From positions 1 through 64,000 of the forward strand of contig DHDP01000002.1 of assembly GCA_002399405.1 (NCBI GenBank): a stretch of DNA of 64,000 nt. The letters are read 5' to 3'. The position numbers were made by a program, and so were the translations under genes. Below are positions 1 through 8,203 of the stretch, piece after piece. Positions within the stretch are counted from its first letter, which is position 1. Every line of letters starts with the position of its first letter. This DNA is from Treponema sp. UBA4873 (GTDB lineage Bacteria; Spirochaetota; Spirochaetia; Treponematales; Treponemataceae). The notes under the pieces are model-generated. The model made no database searches, was not told the DNA's origin, and saw only the letters and a program-made list of their open reading frames with translations.

Positions 1-337
1 TTTGCCTTTTGCCGTCCGGAGCCTCTACTTCAATTTCATCTTTTTCAGGCGGATGTGCTTTGAACATTCCGTGTGTCCATGAAAAAAACGCTTTTTCAAG
101 CTGCTTATCGTCAATCATTGCCAGTACCCGGTGAATTGTGTCCGCACTCGGTGTCCCGTTTTTCAACCCGATTACGCGCGTCAGCCGGTCTTTCTGTTTC
201 TTCGCCCAATAGGCTATACTTTCAATATCTGTAAGCCCTATAAAAAATCCCAGCAGGCAGATCAGCAGGATATCAACCAGTTCATGCTTTTTACACCGGT
301 CAGCTGTTTCAGTCAGTACGTTCTGCTTTCCAAACAT
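1..337 (-). CDS. ISAs1-family transposase, N-terminal part (cut by window edge)
   Basis: An open frame read from an ATG at 337 runs off the window edge (about 112 residues visible). Its opening (KKHELVDILLICLLGFF, then NGTPSADTIHRVL) matches the N-terminal domain that precedes the DDE catalytic domain in ISAs1/H-repeat transposases; the visible end (APDGK) corresponds to the DGK segment just before the first catalytic Asp. The catalytic domain is outside the window. The start overlaps the last 25 nt of the cobW-like gene, so the element probably inserted right at that gene's 3' end, or the true start is slightly downstream. Terminal inverted repeats were not identified. Confidence 0.75.
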   Translation of the reverse strand, partial: MFGKQNVLTETADRCKKHELVDILLICLLGFFIGLTDIESIAYWAKKQKDRLTRVIGLKNGTPSADTIHRVLAMIDDKQLEKAFFSWTHGMFKAHPPEKDEIEVEAPDGKRQ

Positions 338-1443
338 TCCGTAAGCTGCGCCCGTATTTTTTCTTCGTCGTATTTCCGTCCGATAAACACCAGCTGATCC
401 ATACGGTCGCCGTATTTTTCATCCCACGTTTCCCGTATGTCGGGATTGTTTTCAAGCACATTCAGCCGGTCGTCTTCGTCGAGAGATGCAACCCAGAATG
501 AAATCTCGGATACCGAGCAGTTTCGTCCCGCCTGTTCAAACAGCTGCATGTCTTTATCGGCGTCGGAAAACCACAGGTAGCCTTTTGCGCGGATAAGCTC
601 TTCCGGATAGTCGTCATGCAGGAACGCCAGGAACTTTTCTCTGTTGAACGGCGCGCGGTTTTCAAATACGAACGACGAGATGCCGTATTCGTCGGTGCAC
701 GTCCGCTCTTTATCGGTAAGACTGTTGTACGCTTTCTGAATCGCTGAAGACGAGTCGACCGAATCATAATCGAATTCCGTATCGGACAGAATCAATTCCG
801 GATCCACTTTACCGTTAACCGATTCGATGATTTCCGCTTTATGCTGGAACGTCCTGATTATTCCGCGCACTTCTTCTATCTGTTTTTCCGTGAGCAGATC
901 GCATTTGTTAAGAACGATGCTGCTGCAGAATTCCATCTGGTCCACGATAAGCGTTGTTATTTCGGGATCAGTTTCGTTGTCGTCCGCCGCTTCGTCGTAA
1001 TTTCGTAAATCGGAAAGAAATTCCCGGTAAATCCGGTCACCGTCCACAACGGTGACAATCGAATTAAGATACACATTCGTCTCTTCATTTTCAGTGTAGT
1101 CAAGAAAAGCCGCAGCAATCGCACCCGGATCGCTGATTCCGGAGGCCTCGACGAACACAGCGTCGACGGAATTATTTTTTGAAAGCTTTTCCATCTGCCT
1201 GATAAATTCGTCGCGAAGCGTACAGCAGATGCATCCGTTCTGCATCTCCACCATCTGAGCCTGCGCGACAGCGGCACCGCTTCTTTTCAATAGTTCCGCG
1301 TCGACGTTGATGCTTCCCATGTCATTTACAATCAGCGCAATCTTCCGTGTTTCCCGGCGGAGCAGTTCATTAAGCAGCGTCGTCTTTCCCGAACCGAGAT
1401 ATCCGGTTATAAGAACAACCGGTATCGTATTTGTTTTTTTCAT
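313..1443 (-). CDS. CobW/COG0523-family GTPase, putative metal chaperone
   Basis: A 376-residue G3E-family GTPase. GYLGSGKTT at residues 14-22 is the P-loop, CICC at 71-74 is the family metal-binding motif, and LNKCD is the guanine-specificity motif. The C-terminal third (GDRMDQLVFIGR near the end) is the CobW C-terminal domain, so the protein is essentially complete despite the transposase frame overlapping its last codons. COG0523 members load or allocate zinc, cobalt or iron to client enzymes, often under metal limitation; the client is unknown here. The frame is open further upstream to 1512, but the ATG at 1443 aligns with family starts and the upstream part is AT-rich leader. No metal transporter is adjacent, so zinc is an inference only. 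Confidence 0.9.
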   Translation of the reverse strand: MKKTNTIPVVLITGYLGSGKTTLLNELLRRETRKIALIVNDMGSINVDAELLKRSGAAVAQAQMVEMQNGCICCTLRDEFIRQMEKLSKNNSVDAVFVEASGISDPGAIAAAFLDYTENEETNVYLNSIVTVVDGDRIYREFLSDLRNYDEAADDNETDPEITTLIVDQMEFCSSIVLNKCDLLTEKQIEEVRGIIRTFQHKAEIIESVNGKVDPELILSDTEFDYDSVDSSSAIQKAYNSLTDKERTCTDEYGISSFVFENRAPFNREKFLAFLHDDYPEELIRAKGYLWFSDADKDMQLFEQAGRNCSVSEISFWVASLDEDDRLNVLENNPDIRETWDEKYGDRMDQLVFIGRKYDEEKIRAQLTECLESRTY

Positions 1444-1469
1444 ACTATGCTCTATAAAACACTGTAATA

Positions 1470-1484
1470 TGCAAATAAATTGCA
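1470..1484 (-). promoter_or_regulatory. Palindromic operator-like site upstream of the CobW gene
   Basis: TGCAA-5 nt-TTGCA, a perfect 5-bp-arm inverted repeat in an AT-rich leader 27 nt upstream of the start codon. COG0523 genes are commonly metal-regulated (for example by Zur), so a metalloregulator site is plausible, but the sequence is not a match I can assign to a known Zur box. Confidence 0.35.
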
Positions 1485-1689
1485 AATATAATATGCATGT
1501 TTTATACAGCATAATTTTCCGGCTGTCAACAGAAACCTGCTTCTCCTGAATCGCGGCAAAAAAGGAAAAAGATCAGAAATGTGCCGTTTCTGCAGAAAAA
1601 GGCGCTTGCGTAAGTTCCCAAAAACAGAGTAAATACGTTGTTTTTCCCAAAATCACGGAATATCCTATTATTATGGAGGCACAATTCAT

Positions 1690-1947
1690 ATGGATGATAC
1701 GTTTCTGGGGGCAGTAATGCTGTTTCCGTACAATTTCGTACCGCAGGGCTGGCACCTCTGCGACGGATCGCTCGCCGATATGCAGCGTAATATGGCGTTG
1801 TTTTCACTGCTGGGAACGACGTTCGGAGGAGACGGCAGAACAACGTTCGGTCTGCCGAATCTGAATACGCCCGACAATCCGCTTACAAAGGACGGGAAAC
1901 TCCGCTTTTGTATCTGTATGCAGGGAATATACCCGCAACGTCCGTGA
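1690..1947 (+). CDS. Miniature phage tail-collar-domain protein
   Basis: 85 residues. The first 60 (FLGAVMLFPYNFVPQGWHLC, then NMALFSLLGTTFGGDGRTTF) are a clear match to the Tail Collar domain of MdpB-type proteins, and the end (QGIYPQRP) matches the conserved C-terminal signature QGIFPSR. Typical members are about 170 residues; here the whole middle, normally the variable receptor-binding-like part, is missing and the two conserved ends are joined. GGAGG lies 11 nt upstream of the ATG. No tail, capsid or lysis genes are nearby, so this is not part of a visible prophage. It could be a functional minimal version or an in-frame deletion remnant; the good ribosome site argues it is expressed. 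Confidence 0.75.
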   Translation: MDDTFLGAVMLFPYNFVPQGWHLCDGSLADMQRNMALFSLLGTTFGGDGRTTFGLPNLNTPDNPLTKDGKLRFCICMQGIYPQRP

Positions 1948-1954
1948 TATCAGG

Positions 1955-1972
1955 CCGGCAGTCAGCTGCCGG
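1955..1972. other. Hairpin downstream of the tail-collar gene
   Basis: CCGGCAG-4 nt-CTGCCGG just after the stop codon. No T-tract follows, so a weak terminator or RNA-end hairpin. The rest of the 1948-2219 gap holds only a TATAAT-like box at 2178-2183 serving the next gene. Confidence 0.5.
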
Positions 1973-2219
1973 TTCATAAATTCTTATGGCCGACGATAAA
2001 ACCCAATACGGGCCGAGTTTAAAAATTTGAGGCAGTTTCAAATCCTCCTCTCCGGAAAATTCTATACTTTATTAAAATCGTCAAGGCTGCTTCATGCAGC
2101 ATGCAAAAAGCACGGGATACTGCGTTTCCGGCAGCCAAATCCGTTTATAAAAAACATATGTTCCCTAAAAAGCGCGTTATAATAAAAACAATGGTAACTG
2201 TATGAGGAAGGAGGAGCTT

Positions 2220-2603
2220 ATGGCATCTTTAAAGTTCGAACTGGGCGAATTTCCCCAAGGATATTTTCTTGCATGGGAAGTTGCAACCCAATGCTACAAC
2301 ATGGTAAACGTCTCGCTTGAAGCGGGCGATATGGTATATTTCAGCGCGGATAAAAACAACCGTAACTGTAATCTACAGCAGATTTCGCAGAGTTCACGGG
2401 AGCACACGGTTAATGCGGTTCCTGTTCTGACGATTACCGTAAACGAATCGCCGCTGCTGAAACAGAGTTTTACCTCGGGTGCCGTAACCGACCAAAAATC
2501 AAAAAAAATCGGATACAGTTACAGTTTCTGCATCGAAGATTCGACGGACGACGAATACAACGACGTCTACATCAACATCGTCGGATGGGAAAAAAAGGCG
2601 TAA
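2220..2603 (+). CDS. Protein of unknown function, 127 residues
   Basis: I do not recognise this protein. The start at 2220 was chosen because AAGGAGGAG sits at 2208-2216; the frame is open 6 codons further upstream. It has no signal peptide or membrane segment, is low in hydrophobic stretches and looks beta-rich, with an acidic C-terminal part (EDSTDDEYNDVYINIVGW). The layout (a GDMVYF strand followed by polar strands and a late Trp) is loosely reminiscent of PixA/AidA-type inclusion-body proteins, but that is only an impression. A TATAAT box at 2178-2183 suggests its own promoter. It converges on the MATE gene with a 31-nt gap. Confidence 0.65.
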   Translation: MASLKFELGEFPQGYFLAWEVATQCYNMVNVSLEAGDMVYFSADKNNRNCNLQQISQSSREHTVNAVPVLTITVNESPLLKQSFTSGAVTDQKSKKIGYSYSFCIEDSTDDEYNDVYINIVGWEKKA

Positions 2604-2634
2604 GGTATGGTAAGCATTTACAGGCCGATAACCG

Positions 2635-4011
2635 CTACGCGTGCAGGCTGTCCGGCGGCGTCCTGCCCAGCCTGCGGTATACTGTAAGCATCATGGTAGT
2701 GAAACAGAAGGTCCCGCCTATGAAATTGGAAACAGGTTCCGCCATGAATACTCCGAGTGGCCCGAATCCGCCTATACGGGGAAGCAGCAGCGTAAGCGGC
2801 ACCACCATGATAACTTTGCGGAACAGCGAAAAAAAGATTGCCTGTCTTTTCATGTTCAGCGATTTGAATACCGTCTGTCCGCTGTACTGCAGCGCCTGAA
2901 AGACGAATGCGAAAAAATACATATGTAACGCCGGTACGGCGGTTGTAAGGATAGTGCTGTCCGAACTGAAAATCAGGATAAAGGCGGCGGGAAATAAAAC
3001 GATGAGCAGCCACATGACGCACGTGTATCCGATTCCCCATACTGTCGTAATCCGAACAGTTTTTCTGATTCTGTCGTACCGTCCGGCACCGTAGTTATAG
3101 CTCATAATCGGAGAAGCCCCGTCGTTTATAGCTCCCACCGGCACGTCCATCATCTGCCGTACGGAAGACACGATTGTATACACCGAAACATACAAATCGC
3201 CGCCGGTCATGCTCAGCATGTGGTTGCACACCACCGCTACCAGGCTGTTGGTAATCTGCATCACGAAGCCGGCAAATCCCAGTCCCGTAATATCCGCTGC
3301 TGTTTTCCATTCCGCGTGCCGGATGTATGAACCGTGCAGCGACAGCCCCGACCGGCCGCTGTGCAGGAACCGGAGGACGAACACAGCGGAAAGACATTGT
3401 GAAATGACGGTCGCGACGGCGGCCCCGCGGACGCCCCAGCCGAACACGAAGATGAACAGGGGATCAAGAATAATATTCGCCGCAGCTCCGATGAAAATAG
3501 CGAGCATCCCGGTACCGGCGAATCCCTGGGCGTTGATGAACGGATTCAGTCCGGAGGCGGCCATGGAAGCGATTGTACCGTACAGATAGATGCGGAGGTA
3601 CGGTTCGGCGTAGACGATCGTCGTATCAGACGCGCCGAGCAGGTACAAAAGCGGCCTGCAGAATATGAGGCCGAGTATGGTCAGGACGCATGCCGTCGCT
3701 GCGAGCAGAAAAAAGGAAACGTTCAGTATTTTTTCCGCCTGCTTTTTATCGCCCCGCCCCAGAGCCATGGCGCACAGCGGAGCGCCGCCGATTCCGTACA
3801 GGTTGGTAAAGGCGGTAATCACCATGATAAACGGGAAACACAGCCCCACGCCGCCGAGCGCGGTCGTTCCTTCGCCGGGAATACGGCCGATATAAATACG
3901 GTCCACGACATTATACAGAAGGCTCAGAACCTGCGCGACAAGCATCGGAACCGCTGTCTGCACCACGTTCTGCCCTATTCTGCCGTTTTCAAAATCCACC
4001 TGTTTTGCCAT
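2635..4011 (-). CDS. MATE-family multidrug/Na+ efflux transporter
   Basis: About 458 residues with twelve predicted membrane segments in two related halves, the MATE architecture. The N-terminus (GRIGQNVVQTAVPMLVAQVLS, LLYNVVDRIYIG) and the second-half SYNYGAGRYDRIRKTVR are typical of the clostridial/spirochaetal branch. Such proteins exchange cationic drugs or metabolites for Na+ or H+ at the inner membrane. The ATG at 4011 is preferred to an in-frame TTG at 4023. The gene lies 59 nt downstream of the transglutaminase-like gene on the same strand, and a TTGACA element in that gap suggests an independent promoter; cotranscription is also possible, which would make it a candidate exporter for that cassette. 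Confidence 0.93.
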   Translation of the reverse strand: MAKQVDFENGRIGQNVVQTAVPMLVAQVLSLLYNVVDRIYIGRIPGEGTTALGGVGLCFPFIMVITAFTNLYGIGGAPLCAMALGRGDKKQAEKILNVSFFLLAATACVLTILGLIFCRPLLYLLGASDTTIVYAEPYLRIYLYGTIASMAASGLNPFINAQGFAGTGMLAIFIGAAANIILDPLFIFVFGWGVRGAAVATVISQCLSAVFVLRFLHSGRSGLSLHGSYIRHAEWKTAADITGLGFAGFVMQITNSLVAVVCNHMLSMTGGDLYVSVYTIVSSVRQMMDVPVGAINDGASPIMSYNYGAGRYDRIRKTVRITTVWGIGYTCVMWLLIVLFPAAFILIFSSDSTILTTAVPALHMYFFAFVFQALQYSGQTVFKSLNMKRQAIFFSLFRKVIMVVPLTLLLPRIGGFGPLGVFMAEPVSNFIGGTFCFTTMMLTVYRRLGRTPPDSLHA

Positions 4012-4020
4012 TACGGGATA

Positions 4021-4051
4021 CAATAATGAGCATGTATCCGGAACTTGTCAA
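4021..4051 (-). promoter_or_regulatory. Probable promoter of the MATE gene
   Basis: Minus-strand TTGACA (4051-4046) and a weak -10 (TTATTG/ATTATT near 4026-4021), spacing 18-19 bp, about 10 nt before the ATG. No Shine-Dalgarno is visible, consistent with a near-leaderless transcript. Confidence 0.4.
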
Positions 4052-4070
4052 TGACACGCAGCCCGGACTT

Positions 4071-5684
4071 TTAGAGCATCCGGTCAAGCTGAAGAGCCGC
4101 ATCATATGCATCCGTCCCGTCAAGTGCATACATATGAAACACCTGCCGGTTCCGTACGAATACACGGCCGGTTCCGTTCACTGTAAAAGAACTTTCTCCA
4201 GGCTCCCGTTCGTCATTCTTCCGGACGGGAGCTTCTATATTTGCCAGGACTGAAGCTAAAAGTAATACACCGTTCAACTGTTCCGTTTCCCAGTAATGGC
4301 GGATAAGATAAACGTTTTCTTCAAACTGCATGACCCGCTCGGAGAAACCGCTTCCGCTGTCCGTAAGTTCGGCAGAAGAAAACAGTTCTGCCGGCAGTGC
4401 CGGTTCCTCCGCCGGAATTGTATCCGTCGCACCCCATTCTTCCAGCTGGTATTGTTCCGCTGCCGCTCTGAACAGCAACCTGTACGGATCACTGGGTTCC
4501 ATCGATTTCAGCTTTGTGAGTATCGTACTGATTCCGGGTACCTGCTGCGCAGACCAGCAGAAAATACATGTTTCGCCGTTCCGGGCAAGCCGTTCACGAT
4601 AAAACTGTCCGCTGAACGGCGACGAAACGGAAATAATCGGGGTATTGGAGACAGAAGCGGTATATCCGCATGGAAGCAGCGGAGTTTTCTGTACCTGTCC
4701 GTCCGGAAGATTCGGATACAGCCCGCTGTCCACTTTGAGACAGGCGTCATAGATGAGCGTATTCTTATCCGGTACAGCCGTTCCCTGCGCAATATTAAAC
4801 TGATGATAGGAAAATCCCCCGCCGCCGAACGGCTCAGCCCACACGTTTACCCCGATTGCAAGAATCTGATTGCATTTAAAACCGGAAAAACTGCCGGCAT
4901 TATACCGGGTCATGGGGAAAATAATCCCCACAGCCGCGCAGGCTGCGCTGCAGATTGTTGCACAGTCGGTACAGTTCAATTTTCCTTTCACAGACAGCGC
5001 ATATGTGTTTAGAAATTTCTGCAGCTTAAAGTTACCTCCGAGATCTGCATACTGTGTCGCTCCCTGAAGAATATCATAATACATCCCGCTCCGGTTCAAG
5101 GTATCAATAACTGTCGAAACGGAAAAAAGCGCCGGGTCTACCGGTAGAAACAAATCCAGAAAATCAGTCCGCAGATAATCAGGCTGAGCGGCAGTATATT
5201 GACCGAGTGCAGTATTCCAGGGCAGGGCAGGCAGCTGAGGAAGCAGATATACCGTCAGACGGTGAACAGCGATCAGATCCGTATCATCATATACACAGAG
5301 GGTACACATAGTCCTGCAGGGAGTCTGAAGAAACGAGGCCAAACGGAACCGCAGGTCTACCTGACATGATGTACCGGGCGTTATGGAAAACTGCGATGAT
5401 TCAATCGAAGTAAAAACCTGTGTTGCCGGTGTTTCAACAATCTGCAGTTTTACGGTATGGGCAACCGTCGCCCCCACAGGATATGATACAATCATCCTCA
5501 GATGCGGATCGTAAAGCAGCGACGGAATAAAAACTGCAACCCCGTCAATACTGCCGCCGTTCAGAGGAGCTGAAAACTCCATACCTGCGGGAGACTGCAT
5601 TCCTCCCGCGTGAAAATTTATGCTGCCGTACCGGGCATCGCCGCCGTAATTCCAGCAGACGGAAACAACAGATAATGCCGGCAT
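4071..5684 (-). CDS. Transglutaminase-like protein, last gene of a Hint-protein cassette
   Basis: 537 residues with no family I can name over the full length. The middle carries a transglutaminase/cysteine-peptidase core: C238-T-D-C-A-T-I-C-S-A-A-C-A-A-V-G-I matches the family pattern C-x-D-x-A...ALGI, followed by His294 (SYHQFN) and Asp313 (IYDACLKVD) at the spacing expected for the Cys-His-Asp triad. The first 200 residues look beta-rich; the last 130 are mixed. No signal peptide or membrane segment is seen. Its ATG overlaps the stop of the Hint gene by 1 nt (TGATG), so the two are translationally coupled. Substrate unknown: it could cut or cross-link its operon partners. Confidence 0.7.
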   Translation of the reverse strand: MPALSVVSVCWNYGGDARYGSINFHAGGMQSPAGMEFSAPLNGGSIDGVAVFIPSLLYDPHLRMIVSYPVGATVAHTVKLQIVETPATQVFTSIESSQFSITPGTSCQVDLRFRLASFLQTPCRTMCTLCVYDDTDLIAVHRLTVYLLPQLPALPWNTALGQYTAAQPDYLRTDFLDLFLPVDPALFSVSTVIDTLNRSGMYYDILQGATQYADLGGNFKLQKFLNTYALSVKGKLNCTDCATICSAACAAVGIIFPMTRYNAGSFSGFKCNQILAIGVNVWAEPFGGGGFSYHQFNIAQGTAVPDKNTLIYDACLKVDSGLYPNLPDGQVQKTPLLPCGYTASVSNTPIISVSSPFSGQFYRERLARNGETCIFCWSAQQVPGISTILTKLKSMEPSDPYRLLFRAAAEQYQLEEWGATDTIPAEEPALPAELFSSAELTDSGSGFSERVMQFEENVYLIRHYWETEQLNGVLLLASVLANIEAPVRKNDEREPGESSFTVNGTGRVFVRNRQVFHMYALDGTDAYDAALQLDRML

Positions 5685-7240
5685 CAGACACCTCCTGCAG
5701 CAAACAATTTTTCTATTTCCTGCCTGAGCTGCATGATTTCCTCCGGATATTCCGGTTTTTGGCCTGCCTCAAGAGCCGTGTTCTGTGTATCGAAATCTCC
5801 TGCCGCAAGGCCGCCGGCAATGATCATTCCGGGGTCCTGCAGTTTCAGAGAATAGACTTTCCCGCTGTACGGAATCATAAACAGTTCGTCGACAGATTCG
5901 GGAACTCCGTCTCCGGTTATGATGCGGTCCGCAGGCGACAGCCGGAGCGCGGCTACAGTCCCCCGCTCCGTCATAACCGGATGGGATCCGGTTACTTCGA
6001 GCGTCTTTCCCGATACAGTCCGTATATGAACAAGTTCCTTTTCCGTTCCAGATATAACATCCGACACAACCGCAGTACCGCCTCCGTATAGTGCAATCCT
6101 GTCGCCCGCCCGGATTCCTGTTATAACACGTTCCGTCCCATCCGCACAAAGAATCTGTGTATGCCCTGCAAAACACCCCCACTGTATGTAAACCGATGGA
6201 ATAAATTTTGATGACGAGTCGTCAGGGTACGCCGTATTTGTACTGGAAACAGTAACCGTAACCACCTGCTGGAATGAGGGATCTTTACGGTACGAAATAA
6301 GAAGACTGAATTTGGACCAGAATGACGCCGTTGTACTGGCGGTAAAATGTGAAAGATCCGCAGTAGTACACCAGTCATCAAGTTCGGAAGAAGTTCCTCC
6401 TTTTAATTCTGCAGGTTTTGTATACGGAAACGACCATGAAACCGTGTTTCCGCTGCTGTCGACGGTAAATTTTGAAGCAATCGTCCCGTTGTTGTACGAC
6501 GCAGCTCCGCCGTCTGAAAAAAGCAGCGTAAGTTCAGGACGGTACAATTCAAACACGGTAGAATCGTCAGGAATAACCTGTTCCACTTTAAAATCGGGGG
6601 AAACCTGAACAGACCCGCAGAACGGCAGGTGAATTGAAATATGCGTCTTGTCGGTCTGTACCTGCGGATAGCTGTAATCTGCCGACGGAACATCGCGTCC
6701 GTATCCGACATATATCGTTTTTCCGTCTTTTGCAACAGGGGCAGTTACGGAAATATCCGTAATGATTGGTTCACTGCCGAAATATGCCGAATTGGAAAAA
6801 ACGCAGTCTGCCGTCTGTTCGGACTTGTCCGCATTTTTCCATTTAAAATGTGCCTTCAGGGAAATCGGCCGGCTGAACGTTTTCTGTGAATCAGGATCGC
6901 CCGATATAAGATTAAATATCTGCAGCAGTGAGTCTTCCGCATAATCCGCGAACGTTTCCATAAGCCTGCCAGTCTCCGCGTCGCATAATTCAGCGGTTAC
7001 TATAATCAGCGGTTTTTCCGAAAGGAAGGCAGATGCAAGCTGTACACAGGCATCGCCCCCTGCAATGAATGCAGTCTGCGCTGCCGTATAATTATCTTCA
7101 AGTCCACCCGCTTCCTTTCCGCGCACAGCATTGTTTCTGTTTACAGGCCCGGATGAAAGGAATCTGTGCAGATTCGGATATGATGCCCGATCTACTTTCT
7201 TTTTTCCGAACATAACGTATGGAGTCCCGTTTTTATCCAT
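5684..7240 (-). CDS. Hint-domain (intein/hedgehog-type) autoprocessing protein
   Basis: 518 residues. The first 355 are unfamiliar and beta-rich, ending in QWG. A Hint domain occupies about 356-483: Cys356 in CFAGHTQILCADG, the loop IRAGDRIALYGGG, block B T-G-S-H420-P-V, and the closing strand VYSLKLQDPGMIIAGGLAAGD. The usual terminal His-Asn of splicing inteins is replaced by GD, so it should perform N-terminal acyl shift and cleavage rather than splicing, as in bacterial Hint and hedgehog proteins (family knowledge). A short tail with a coiled-coil-like helix follows. It starts 4 nt after the upstream gene and overlaps the downstream gene by 1 nt. Cleavage at Cys356 would release a 355-residue N-terminal product. 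Confidence 0.8.
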   Translation of the reverse strand: MDKNGTPYVMFGKKKVDRASYPNLHRFLSSGPVNRNNAVRGKEAGGLEDNYTAAQTAFIAGGDACVQLASAFLSEKPLIIVTAELCDAETGRLMETFADYAEDSLLQIFNLISGDPDSQKTFSRPISLKAHFKWKNADKSEQTADCVFSNSAYFGSEPIITDISVTAPVAKDGKTIYVGYGRDVPSADYSYPQVQTDKTHISIHLPFCGSVQVSPDFKVEQVIPDDSTVFELYRPELTLLFSDGGAASYNNGTIASKFTVDSSGNTVSWSFPYTKPAELKGGTSSELDDWCTTADLSHFTASTTASFWSKFSLLISYRKDPSFQQVVTVTVSSTNTAYPDDSSSKFIPSVYIQWGCFAGHTQILCADGTERVITGIRAGDRIALYGGGTAVVSDVISGTEKELVHIRTVSGKTLEVTGSHPVMTERGTVAALRLSPADRIITGDGVPESVDELFMIPYSGKVYSLKLQDPGMIIAGGLAAGDFDTQNTALEAGQKPEYPEEIMQLRQEIEKLFAAGGV

Positions 7241-7244
7241 ACTG

Positions 7245-8033
7245 TCATCTCCGGTTTAGACAGCGGGCCGCACGCAGCCGCCGTATCAGCTGTTCATCGG
7301 CACATTCGACTGTTTTTAAAGTGGAAACCGGCAGGGAAATCGTTGCGACAAGATTCATATCTACCGGATTATCCTTTGTGAGCTGACAGGGAAGCGCAAG
7401 CGAATACGGAGGATCGCCGGAAATTTGTGACATATCGGACAGACTCATCTTCATGTCGCCGGCACTTGCAATAGATACGGACTGAATTGAATCGATAGTA
7501 CAGTTATTAGGAGTGAGCTGTATTGTGTCGGGATTTACCTGAACATTTACGTACGACGATAACCCGTGCTGCTGCCCGTCTCCAACCGGTACTCGGTATG
7601 CGGATGTCGATATCTGACTTTCCATCGCACTGTTCGCTTCCGCATCGTCTTTTGACAAGTGTTTTACCTGACAGGTTCCTGCTGCAAGCAGCAGCTCGCT
7701 GCTGTCGTTCTGTGCAGCCTGCTTGAAATCGGTGTTGAGCGGCCAGATATTTGTGGGCTTTACAATATAAGTCGTTGGTCCCTGATCGCCCATCGCAGGG
7801 AATCCGACAGCAATGGGTGCACTCGTCGAAGTATTAAATACCTTGTACTGTCCGTTATCACAGTAAAAAACAGCATCGCCGCCCGTATTCTCACCGTCCG
7901 ACAGCAGATTCTTTCCTGTACGATGAACATGAAATGCAATATACCCGTCTTCAACGGTTAATGCACCCAGTAACTGACCGACAATCGTTCCGATCGTCGG
8001 AATGACAGAAATAATACCGTTCAGTAAATCCAT
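7245..8033 (-). CDS. Unknown protein with apolar N-terminal helix, first gene of Hint cassette
   Basis: 262 residues, not recognised. Residues 3-25 form an uncharged Gly/Ile/Leu-rich segment (IISVIPTIGTIVGQLLGAL) without the basic N-terminus of a signal peptide; it resembles a membrane-inserting or amphipathic helix. The rest is polar and beta-rich, ending in a basic tail (RRLRAARCLNRR). GGAGGAG lies just upstream of the ATG and a TATAAT box 20 nt above it, making this the promoter-proximal gene of a three-gene unit with the Hint and transglutaminase-like proteins. Role unknown: a pore-like effector or a structural subunit are possibilities, both inference. Confidence 0.65.
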   Translation of the reverse strand: MDLLNGIISVIPTIGTIVGQLLGALTVEDGYIAFHVHRTGKNLLSDGENTGGDAVFYCDNGQYKVFNTSTSAPIAVGFPAMGDQGPTTYIVKPTNIWPLNTDFKQAAQNDSSELLLAAGTCQVKHLSKDDAEANSAMESQISTSAYRVPVGDGQQHGLSSYVNVQVNPDTIQLTPNNCTIDSIQSVSIASAGDMKMSLSDMSQISGDPPYSLALPCQLTKDNPVDMNLVATISLPVSTLKTVECADEQLIRRLRAARCLNRR

Positions 8034-8053
8034 AAACGCTCCTCCTTAACAAT

Positions 8054-8059
8054 ATTATA
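8054..8059 (-). promoter_or_regulatory. TATAAT -10 box of the Hint cassette
   Basis: Minus-strand GAC-TATAAT 20 nt before the ATG of the first cassette gene; the -35 is not clear in the A-rich stretch upstream. Confidence 0.45.
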
Positions 8060-8203
8060 GTCACAAGTCTAATTCTTTTTTTCTGTTTTTCAACTTAAAT
8101 GACGTTCTTTTCATAAATCAATGGATTGTTAGCATTTTTTTAACTAGAATGAACTACAAAAGCACGCGAATGCGGCTTAATTCTCTTACAGGAGCACCTG
8201 ATT

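Noticed and set aside
131..397. 88-residue plus-strand open frame over the left edge
   Set aside because: Antisense to the transposase and to the CobW C-terminus, both of which are recognisable families.
1526..1877. Minus-strand frames of 60-105 residues over the tail-collar gene
   Set aside because: Shadows of the plus-strand tail-collar gene and its leader; no domain match.
1690..8033. A prophage or contractile injection system around the tail-collar gene
   Set aside because: No sheath, baseplate, capsid, terminase, integrase or lysis gene is present; the Hint and transglutaminase-like genes are not phage structural genes as far as can be seen.
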